In this document: positions 31,798 through 38,328 of the stretch, piece after piece
Numbering within the stretch: position 1 is the stretch's first letter
How the letters are laid out: each line of letters opens with the position of its first letter
NCBI GenBank assembly: GCA_963524205.1
Contig: CAURED010000022.1
Span: 1 to 41,855 of the forward strand
Length of the DNA: 41,855 nt
Direction of reading: 5' to 3'
Source: Aminipila sp963524205
Lineage (GTDB): Bacteria > Bacillota > Clostridia > Peptostreptococcales > Anaerovoracaceae
Notes under the pieces: generated by a model
Told to the model about the DNA's origin: nothing
The model's input: the letters and a program-made list of their open reading frames with translations, nothing else
Database searches by the model: none
Program-made: the position numbers and the translations under genes

Positions 31798-32916
31798 TCA
31801 ACTTGCGCTACCACCGATTGCGCCCTGATATCCTTCCTTATATAGCTGATAGGTTAGAAAAACTTCCTGAAGTTCCAGCTCTGCTGATTTACCTTGATTA
31901 ACAACCTCTAATTTTTTTACCCTTAGTTCCTCAAAATCTTTTTTGGACATTAATCCTCTGTCATATTTTGCTTTGGCAATATCAAGATTACTTTGTGCCT
32001 CTTTTAAGTTTCTGCTTGATTTATTTACTTTCTTAGCAGTAGTATCCAACAATTCATACTGATTTTTAAAATTCTTTTTTACAGTATCCTTAAGTTCTGC
32101 TAATTCTTTCTGGCTGTCGTTTATACCCCTACGGTCTTTTACAATTTCTTTTTGTAAATGCTCAACTTTCACTTCCTGAACCTGTATTTCTTTGGAAATT
32201 TTTATAGCTTCTTCCATATCCTTATCTAAAGAAATTTTCCCCAATTTATCATAGTCAAAATCTTTTAACTCCTTAAACTCAACTTTATCCTCAACCTTAA
32301 GCCCAACAGCACTTTTAAAATTTTCTATTTGCTTTTCCAGTTTCTTTTCTCCTTCAGAAAGTTCATCACTGTAATCAGTATCCTTATTCATAATCTCTTT
32401 ATATTGGGTTAATGATATCAGCCCTCTCTTATATTTTTGCTCACTGATTGAATTCTGATATCTCTGCTGCTCTATCTTATTTTTTAGAAGTTCCTGCTCT
32501 AATGCCATTCCTATATATTTCAAATATTCACCTTTTGCAGTAAGTGCCTGCTTTTTTAACCCTGCAGTTTCAGTAATATTTAATATTTCTAAATCATATT
32601 TTGATTTACTCAATTGGTCATAAAGAGAGCTTATAGAACTTGCATTCCCCCAACCATCTCCAGAATCTTCTTTCTTAAGTTTTCTAATCTCCCTTTCATA
32701 TTTACTCTGGTCAAGTGCAAGCCTTTCTGTTCGTTCTTGCGAATCTTTTAAGTATTTACTGCTTTTAAACATGATTTCGTCAATAGTTTCCAAAGAAATT
32801 TCATATACTTTTTCTTTATCTTTAGCGTCTACAGTCTTTTTTTGGGCTGCCAAGCTAATGCTTGGGAAACTAAAAATAATAGCTGCAATTATGCTGAATG
32901 CAATTATTCTTTTCAT
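31798..32916 (-). CDS. TolC-like secreted coiled-coil protein
   Basis: This 372-residue protein has a clear signal peptide (KRIIAFSIIAAIIFSFPSIS, cleavage near LAAQ) and is then almost entirely alpha-helical. Two repeats with the TolC-family phrase occur about 130 residues apart: YKRGLISLTQYKEI (~164-177) and YDRGLMSKKDFEEL (~318-331). This duplicated helical-hairpin layout is the outer-membrane efflux protein signature. No long beta-strand segments for a barrel are evident, and the family's usual host envelope has an outer membrane, which this organism is not otherwise seen to have. It is the first gene of the export operon, directly downstream of five operator-like repeats. It may act as a helical extension of the adaptor through the cell wall. 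Confidence 0.75.
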   Translation of the reverse strand: MKRIIAFSIIAAIIFSFPSISLAAQKKTVDAKDKEKVYEISLETIDEIMFKSSKYLKDSQERTERLALDQSKYEREIRKLKKEDSGDGWGNASSISSLYDQLSKSKYDLEILNITETAGLKKQALTAKGEYLKYIGMALEQELLKNKIEQQRYQNSISEQKYKRGLISLTQYKEIMNKDTDYSDELSEGEKKLEKQIENFKSAVGLKVEDKVEFKELKDFDYDKLGKISLDKDMEEAIKISKEIQVQEVKVEHLQKEIVKDRRGINDSQKELAELKDTVKKNFKNQYELLDTTAKKVNKSSRNLKEAQSNLDIAKAKYDRGLMSKKDFEELRVKKLEVVNQGKSAELELQEVFLTYQLYKEGYQGAIGGSAS

Positions 32917-32961
32917 TTGGTTTTTTTCCTTTCATTTGTTATTCCAATTATATCCATTGAA

Positions 32962-33011
32962 TCTTTAATCAACCTTTACAAAACCTTAAAGAAACCTTTA
33001 CGTAGCCTTAA
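32962..33011 (-). promoter_or_regulatory. 11-bp-phased operator array upstream of the export operon
   Basis: Five half-sites (minus strand TTAAGG or TAAAGG, the last TAAAGA) start at plus-strand positions 32962, 32973, 32984, 32995 and 33006, exactly 11 bp apart. Just downstream on the minus strand is a TATAAT (in GGATATAATTGG, around 32950) with no good -35 box. This is the arrangement expected of an OmpR/PhoB-type response regulator binding on one face of the helix and replacing the -35 contact. Confidence 0.8.
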
Positions 33012-33062
33012 GCTTTATTAAGTTTCCTATTATTAAGCTTTCTGGTTCTCTTAAAATACAAA

Positions 33063-33089
33063 AGACAGCAGATTAAATCTCTACTGTCT
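33063..33089 (-). terminator. terminator overlapping the kinase stop codon
   Basis: On the minus strand AGACAGTAGA (33080-33089) pairs with TCTGCTGTCT (33063-33072), ten pairs with one T-G, over a 7-nt loop, followed by TTTTGTATTTT. The kinase stop codon TAG (33081-33083) lies inside the stem, so translating ribosomes would affect termination. Confidence 0.85.
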
Positions 33090-34712
33090 CATAAATGGAA
33101 TAAATATTCTAAATGCGGTGTTATATCCGTTTTCTTCTGTTGTTTCCAGCGCTATACTTCCTCCATGCCCTTCTATAATTTTTTTACTTATGGATAATCC
33201 CAGTCCAGATCCTTGTCTGCTATTTCTGGAATCATCGCCCACAACGAAAGGCTCAAATATGGTCTTTGCAATTTCTTGTGGAATGCCAATTCCGTTATCT
33301 GCAATAACAATCTTTATAAAGTCTTCTTCATTTTGTTCATTATATACTGCTGCAACATTTACAAATATTTTCGTTCCTTGCAAGTTATGTTTTAATGAAT
33401 TGTTTACTATATTGTCAAGAGCGCGCTTTAACTGAAGCTTGTCCACATTACAAATAGCACTTTTTTCTGGTATATCCAATTCCAGCTCAAATCCCTTATC
33501 GCTTATTTCCTCATATCTGTTTGCTAAATATTCTCTTAAGAGCTCATATATTTCAATACTTTCAAAAGTAAATGAAAAATCAGGGTGTTCTAATTTACTA
33601 TATTCATAAAAGGTATTAATTAAATCTGTCAAATCTATAGATTTATTGTAAATTTTATTCAGGTATTTTTTTTGCTCCTCTGGCGCAATCATACCATCTG
33701 CTAAAGCCTTGGCATATCCCTGTATGGTAGTTATCGGTGTTTTTAAGTCATGAGATATATCTGCCAGCATTTTTTGTTTTTGTTCTTCCATCTCCATCTT
33801 AGCTTTTTCACTCTCTCTGAGCTGCTCCGACATGTTATTAAAGCTATCACAGATTTGAACAAATTCCGCTGATCCGCTATATTCCACCGCCTGATTTCGA
33901 TCTCCTTCAGCAAAAGCCAGCATAGCACTGCTTAAGGTGTCTAACGGTTTTCTTATTTTTCTCGAAAGCCATAGTACAAAGCCTAATACTGATATAATGT
34001 AACAAACTATAATTCCTATATCTATCACAACTAATCCACGGGAATAAGCATTCATACTTCTTTCATCAGAAAAGGATGTGTTCATAATAATTGTATACTT
34101 TCTGCCATCATCACCCTTAAAAGGATATAGGCTGATATCCAAGCCATCCTCTAAAGAATTCGTTAAATAAGTAAACTCTCTTTCTGTATAATGTTTTTTC
34201 TTAGGTGCATCTGCACTAGACATAACCAGGTTGCGATTCTGATCAAATATTTGGAAGTATCCAGATTCTTTATTATTATCTTCATAGCTGTTTTCCTGTA
34301 TTATAGTAAGCGGCTTACCGTTTCTATCCTTATAATCAGATGAATACCTATAGACATTTCCCGTATAATCCTGAATACATTCTAATTCTCTTTTCGTGTA
34401 TCCTTTTCCACTTCTACTGCGGTCACTGGTATAAATTATTTTATTATCACTGTTTAGAATTTCAAAATATCCTTTAGGACCAACTAGTGTATATGGTTTT
34501 ATGCGTTCATACGCCCCCTTCTCAAGTAGCTTAATTTGAGGGTTTATATCTCCTTTGGGCATTTTTAAATGGGCAGCTAAAGCTAGCGTCCCTAATGAAA
34601 AAATGGATATGACCAAAATGACATTTATAACTGTAAATGCAATATAATTTTTTATAAGAAGAGAAAAGAAACTTCCTTTTTTTCGCTTATCTTTTTTCAA
34701 TTTTATATCCAA
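33081..34712 (-). CDS. sensor histidine kinase
   Basis: This 543-residue kinase has a membrane helix near residues 18-40 and an extracytoplasmic sensor region (~45-225). That region contains two similar copies of a phrase like FEILNSDNKIIYTSD and FQIFDQNRNLVMSSAD, plus matching RKxY-type stretches, which suggests a duplicated sensor. A second helix (~228-248), a HAMP region, the HisKA site DISHDLKTPITTIQGYAKAL (~His 321) and the HATPase motifs NIVNNSLKHN, DNGIGIP and GSGLGLSI follow. The start is TTG in a region overlapping the response-regulator gene by 26 bp; a TTG at 34700 is an alternative. It pairs with the upstream response regulator and probably controls the exporter. Confidence 0.9.
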   Translation of the reverse strand: MDIKLKKDKRKKGSFFSLLIKNYIAFTVINVILVISIFSLGTLALAAHLKMPKGDINPQIKLLEKGAYERIKPYTLVGPKGYFEILNSDNKIIYTSDRSRSGKGYTKRELECIQDYTGNVYRYSSDYKDRNGKPLTIIQENSYEDNNKESGYFQIFDQNRNLVMSSADAPKKKHYTEREFTYLTNSLEDGLDISLYPFKGDDGRKYTIIMNTSFSDERSMNAYSRGLVVIDIGIIVCYIISVLGFVLWLSRKIRKPLDTLSSAMLAFAEGDRNQAVEYSGSAEFVQICDSFNNMSEQLRESEKAKMEMEEQKQKMLADISHDLKTPITTIQGYAKALADGMIAPEEQKKYLNKIYNKSIDLTDLINTFYEYSKLEHPDFSFTFESIEIYELLREYLANRYEEISDKGFELELDIPEKSAICNVDKLQLKRALDNIVNNSLKHNLQGTKIFVNVAAVYNEQNEEDFIKIVIADNGIGIPQEIAKTIFEPFVVGDDSRNSRQGSGLGLSISKKIIEGHGGSIALETTEENGYNTAFRIFIPFMRQ

Positions 34713-35391
34713 GCCCCCTAATTGTTTTTATATATTCCGGACTTTTAGGGTCCCTTTCAATTTTTTCCCGAAGTTTTGAAATATGCACCATCATGGTATT
34801 ATCATCACTTTCAAAGTACTCACCGCTAATGGTCTCATAAATCTGGGCTTTTGTGTAAACCCTGCCGGGTGATTTCATAAGTAATGTTATAATTTTATAT
34901 TCTGTGGGTGTCAACGGAATTTCTTTTCCTGATTTAGTAAGTTCCATTTTTTCAATATCAAGTTCCAATTCACCTACAATAAATTTTGTACTTGCAATAG
35001 GTTCTTTTCCCGCACTATCATTTAATTTATAATACCGCCTTAGTGCAGCTTTTACCCTTGCAATTATTTCTAATGGATTGAAAGGTTTTGTCATATAATC
35101 ATCTGCACCTAAATCCAGACCAATTATTTTATCGCTGTCCAAATTTTTGGCAGAAAGGATTAAAATCGGCATATTACTTATATTCCTGATCCATTTTGTA
35201 ACTTCATAGCCATTAAGTTTTGGCATCATTATATCTAATACTGCTAAATCAATTTTATTATTTGTCAATATTTCCATTGCCTGGAGACCATTACTTGCGG
35301 CATAGACCTCATATCCTTCATTTTCTAAATATAGTTTCAAAAGATCCACAATAGAATCGTCATCCTCTGCCACAAGAATTTTGTAACTCAT
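34687..35391 (-). CDS. OmpR/PhoB-family response regulator
   Basis: This 234-residue regulator has an N-terminal receiver with the acidic cluster EDDD (9-12), the phosphoacceptor D53 in VLDIMMPKLNGYE, and the conserved lysine in ILSAKN. A C-terminal winged helix (~140-232) reads TPTEYKIITLLMKSPGRVYTKAQIYE...KLREKIERDPKSPEYIKTIRGLGYKIE. The ATG at 35391, with AAGGAGG nine bases upstream, is used in preference to an earlier start at 35421. It overlaps the kinase gene. Its promoter and the exporter's promoter share TTAAGG/TAAAGG half-sites every 11 bp, implying autoregulation and control of the exporter. Confidence 0.95.
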   Translation of the reverse strand: MSYKILVAEDDDSIVDLLKLYLENEGYEVYAASNGLQAMEILTNNKIDLAVLDIMMPKLNGYEVTKWIRNISNMPILILSAKNLDSDKIIGLDLGADDYMTKPFNPLEIIARVKAALRRYYKLNDSAGKEPIASTKFIVGELELDIEKMELTKSGKEIPLTPTEYKIITLLMKSPGRVYTKAQIYETISGEYFESDDNTMMVHISKLREKIERDPKSPEYIKTIRGLGYKIEKR

Positions 35392-35494
35392 ATTATCAAG
35401 CCTCCTTATATTTTCCTTCAATTTTACTAGTTATCAATTCCCTAAATTCTGATATATCTATAAATTTCATTATTAATTAATAGTATTTCTTTAT

Positions 35495-35532
35495 TCTTAA
35501 TTGTACCTTTATATAACCTTAAGATTTCTTAA
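35495..35532 (-). promoter_or_regulatory. operator array upstream of the response regulator gene
   Basis: The half-sites TTAAGA, TAAAGG and TTAAGG (minus strand) start at plus-strand 35495, 35506 and 35517, in phase at 11 bp. A further TTAAGA lies at 35527, 10 bp away. A possible -10 (TACTAT) follows downstream. The motif and spacing match the array at 32962-33011. Confidence 0.75.
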
Positions 35533-35570
35533 TTAAAGACAATCAGTATCATATTTTATCATAAGAGGAT

Positions 35571-36524
35571 TTAATTATCTACAGGCTCCAAGCTTTTCTG
35601 GCAATTTACAATGTAAATACCAATGCACACCAAGGCTAATGCTATTATACTTTTTATTCCAAATGCCTGTTCATTCTCGCCACTTAATAAACAAGTAGAT
35701 AAAACTGCTCCACACACTGGATTCATAAAGCCAAAGACTGCAACTTTAGATACCGGATTGTATTTTAATAAAATGCCCCATACAGAATAGGCTACTGCCG
35801 ATACCACTGACAGATATAGCAGCATCAGAATACCAGAGGCTGTTATATTATCCAGATGCCCATTCATAGTAAGCCCACAAGTAATCATAATAATCCCGCC
35901 TAAAGTAAATTGATAGCCACTTAAAACAATAGGATTTTCATCTTTAGCATAGTGTTTTATACATACAGAAGAAAAAGCGTAGGCTATAGTAGACAGAAAA
36001 ATAAATCCTTCCCCATTCCACTTCATGGTCATATCAACTCCTTCTTTTGTTAAATTTACTAACACTACCCCTGCAAAACCAAGCATGCATCCAATATTCT
36101 TTAATGCTGTAAGCTTCTCCTGCTTAAAAATAAGGCTTGCTATTAAAATAGCAATAAAAACATTAGCTCCTTCTATAATAGATGCCTTCACTCCTGTTGT
36201 ATTTGCTAGTCCTATATAGAAAAGTATGTATTGAGTAACTGTCTGAAGCATACTAAGTTTAGCTATCTTCATCCATGAATGTTTTTTGGGAACCAATATT
36301 TTTCTGCTTAGTGTACTCCCCATTGCAATAGCTAGAATTCCTGCCAGCGCAAATCTATATCCTGCAAATAATATCTGACTTCCTACGTCGTTTAATGCAA
36401 TGTCAAATAGCTTATATCCTATTTTAATACAAGGAAATGCACTTCCCCATAAGGCGCAGCATAGCATTGCCCCAAGCCATACTACTAAGGTTCTTTGCAT
36501 AAATGTTTGTTTAATAAATTTCAT
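35571..36524 (-). CDS. DMT-family transporter (EamA, 10 TM)
   Basis: This 317-residue polytopic protein has two EamA repeats of five helices each. The first starts LVVWLGAMLCCALWGSAFPCIKIGYKLF and the second at about residue 165 (GEGFIFLSTIAYAFSSVCIKHYA). Members export amino acids, nucleobases or other metabolites. The second half carries the typical NPVCGAVLSTCLLSGE. The ATG at 36524 has only a weak purine stretch upstream (AAGGGA, 14 bp away), so the start is uncertain. It is a single gene between the response regulator and spoIIID. Confidence 0.88.
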   Translation of the reverse strand: MKFIKQTFMQRTLVVWLGAMLCCALWGSAFPCIKIGYKLFDIALNDVGSQILFAGYRFALAGILAIAMGSTLSRKILVPKKHSWMKIAKLSMLQTVTQYILFYIGLANTTGVKASIIEGANVFIAILIASLIFKQEKLTALKNIGCMLGFAGVVLVNLTKEGVDMTMKWNGEGFIFLSTIAYAFSSVCIKHYAKDENPIVLSGYQFTLGGIIMITCGLTMNGHLDNITASGILMLLYLSVVSAVAYSVWGILLKYNPVSKVAVFGFMNPVCGAVLSTCLLSGENEQAFGIKSIIALALVCIGIYIVNCQKSLEPVDN

Positions 36525-36603
36525 ATGTAATATACTATCCCTTCTCTGAATTAATCTTCTCCTTATTTTACCATTGCTTTACTAATCTTCCAAAACAATT
36601 CTC

Positions 36604-36630
36604 ATACTTCTAAAACCTCTCGCATATATT
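36604..36630 (+). promoter_or_regulatory. possible sigma-E-type promoter of spoIIID
   Basis: CATACTT (36603-36609) and CATATATT (36623-36630), 13 bp apart, resemble the -35 (ATATT-like) and -10 (CATACAAT) of mother-cell sigma-E promoters. spoIIID is a known sigma-E target in Bacillus. The match is partial. Confidence 0.4.
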
Positions 36631-36689
36631 GTGATATCGAACTCATTAGATTGAATCCAATAAATGATAGGGGCGGTGAAGTATTTAAT

Positions 36690-36947
36690 ATGAAGGATTA
36701 CATAGAAGAAAGGGTCCTGGAACTAGCCAGGTACATTCTTGATACAAATTCTACGGTTAGAGCGACTGCTAAGAAATTTAGAGTCAGCAAAAGCACAGTA
36801 CATAAGGATATAACGGAAAGGCTGCATGAGATTAATCCAGGGCTTGCCGCTGAAGTAAAAACAGTTTTAGATGCAAATAAGGCGGAACGTCATATAAGAG
36901 GCGGTCTTGCAACAAAGGAAAAATATCAGTCAAAATCATCTAACTAA
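36690..36947 (+). CDS. spoIIID: sporulation transcriptional regulator SpoIIID
   Basis: This 85-residue helix-turn-helix protein controls mother-cell genes between sigma-E and sigma-K during endospore formation. The N-terminus MKDYIEERVLELARYILDTNSTVRATAKKFRVSKSTVHKDI is the family signature, with the recognition helix in VSKSTVHKDI and the basic C-terminal part (KAERHIRGGLATKEKYQ) that contacts the minor groove. The start at 36690 is chosen because the length then matches SpoIIID. The GGTG-type ribosome binding site is mediocre. Its presence shows the organism can form spores or descends from spore formers. Confidence 0.95.
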   Translation: MKDYIEERVLELARYILDTNSTVRATAKKFRVSKSTVHKDITERLHEINPGLAAEVKTVLDANKAERHIRGGLATKEKYQSKSSN

Positions 36948-36952
36948 TAATC

Positions 36953-37006
36953 AAGAGGCTGTTTTAAAATATATAAAAATATTTTAAAACAGCCTCTTAA
37001 TCCTTT
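36953..37006. terminator. perfect 20-bp palindromic bidirectional terminator
   Basis: AAGAGGCTGTTTTAAAATAT (36953-36972) and its exact complement (36979-36998) enclose the 6-nt loop ATAAAA. Downstream on the plus strand lies CCTTTTTTAG. It stands between the convergent spoIIID and GGDEF genes. The outer part resembles ends of some insertion sequences, but no transposase is near. Confidence 0.9.
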
Positions 37007-37007
37007 T

Positions 37008-37886
37008 TTAGTGTTTATAAATTTTAATCATGTTTTTGCCATTATTCTTTGATTGATATTGAGCTGTGTCAGCATTGCGATATAATTCATTAAATTCAAT
37101 GCCATGTTCAGGGAAAAATGCTATTCCAATTGAACTAAGTACTGTTACTTTCTTTCCTTTTTCTATAAATTGAATTTTTAACTTATTAAAAATTGCTTTA
37201 ATCTTATTTATAAAATTTTCTTTTGAATTAATATAAGGAATAAATATTGCAAACTCATCCCCTCCCATTCGTCCAATTACGTCATGCCTGTCGACTACTT
37301 CTACCAAAGCATCAGCAACCTTTATTAGTACAATATCTCCTACATCATGTCCAAAGGTGTCATTTAAATATTTGAAATCATCTAAATCTATCATTATAAA
37401 AGCTGCTCTATCTATTTTCTGTCTTAATAAGCGTTGTACCATCTCTTCAAATGCAGTTCTATTATAAATCTTAGTTAATGGATCCCTTAGAACCTGACGT
37501 TTTAAATTAATAATCTTGAGTATATTATTAATTCTTGTCTGTATTATTTCTATCTCGCATGGCATTAATATGACATCTATTACGCCCATATTAACCGCCT
37601 TAACGGCAAGTTCCTGCTGTTTATTGCTGCAAATTAATAAAAGTGCGATATTGTCATCATCTCTGAATTTATTTATAAGTTCAGGCAATGTAGTGCAGAC
37701 ATTTTCTAACTTGCTTACCTCCAAAACCACTAATTTAATATTCCCTATGTATTTCTCTAATTCCCCTTCATTGTATATAGTATCCATTGTTTCAACAATG
37801 TAACAGTCTTCTTCAAGGCCGCTTGTTATTCTATCTATAAAGAATTGGTTATTACATATTAGTACTATCTTGTTATTAGTATCCAT
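37008..37886 (-). CDS. GGDEF-domain protein with degenerate receiver domain
   Basis: The 292-residue protein has a receiver-like N-terminal fold (about 5-120) followed by a GGDEF diguanylate cyclase domain (~130-290), with DPLTKIYNRTAFEE, MIDLDDFKYLNDTFGH and the intact active site GRMGGDEFAIF. In the receiver part the acidic pocket reads CNNQ, the phosphoacceptor position is Glu (LEVSKL), and the conserved lysine reads VILMP, so it cannot be phosphorylated normally. The inhibitory RxxD site upstream of GGDEF is absent (DRHD at that place). The ATG at 37886 with AAGGAT ten bases upstream is used; an earlier start would add an implausible hydrophobic stretch. It likely makes c-di-GMP. Confidence 0.87.
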   Translation of the reverse strand: MDTNNKIVLICNNQFFIDRITSGLEEDCYIVETMDTIYNEGELEKYIGNIKLVVLEVSKLENVCTTLPELINKFRDDDNIALLLICSNKQQELAVKAVNMGVIDVILMPCEIEIIQTRINNILKIINLKRQVLRDPLTKIYNRTAFEEMVQRLLRQKIDRAAFIMIDLDDFKYLNDTFGHDVGDIVLIKVADALVEVVDRHDVIGRMGGDEFAIFIPYINSKENFINKIKAIFNKLKIQFIEKGKKVTVLSSIGIAFFPEHGIEFNELYRNADTAQYQSKNNGKNMIKIYKH

Positions 37887-38042
37887 GACAAAACTTATCC
37901 TTATCTGAGTTAGATTTTTATTAAACAGCATCAATTTTTGACCTATAATATAGGTCATTATATTTATAATTATAGCATATACTTTTTGTACATACAATGT
38001 ATTTGTCTATCAAACTGGATATACTATTAACGGAGGAAAGAA

Positions 38043-38288
38043 ATGTTTCATACCAAAAGTAAAGATGGATTAAATAATATCTGTGGTAAAAAAATCCGTG
38101 CCTTTAGAGAATCTCAGCCAACTCGTTATTCACAACGAATGCTGGCTGATGAAATGCAACGCAATGGAGTAGATATGGACAAAAATATTATCCAGCGAAT
38201 CGAAAGTGGTGAACGTTTTGTCACTGATATTGAGCTAAAAGTATTTGCAAAAATACTTGGAATGACATATGATGATTTACTAAAATAA
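38043..38288 (+). CDS. small XRE-family helix-turn-helix protein
   Basis: This 81-residue DNA-binding protein has one XRE helix-turn-helix. The phrase SQRMLADEMQRNGVDMDKNIIQRIESGERFVTDIELKVFAKILGMTYDDLLK gives the usual Q, E-S-G and D-L-L positions. No effector domain is attached. GGAGGAAAG precedes the ATG. The stop codon TAA overlaps the first arm of its terminator. Target genes are not predictable. Confidence 0.88.
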   Translation: MFHTKSKDGLNNICGKKIRAFRESQPTRYSQRMLADEMQRNGVDMDKNIIQRIESGERFVTDIELKVFAKILGMTYDDLLK

Positions 38289-38326
38289 GCCTTACTAAAA
38301 CTGTTAAGTCGTAGTAAGGCTTTTTA
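38287..38326 (+). terminator. terminator of the XRE gene
   Basis: AAGCCTTACTA (38287-38297) pairs with TAGTAAGGCTT (38312-38322) over a 14-nt loop, followed by TTT. The first two bases overlap the XRE stop codon. It lies just before the end of the convergent M56 gene. Confidence 0.85.
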
Positions 38327-38328
38327 CT

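Noticed and set aside
36953..36998. Insertion sequence end or miniature transposable element
   Set aside because: There is a single perfect hairpin of 46 bp with no transposase or target duplication, and its position between convergent genes fits a terminator.
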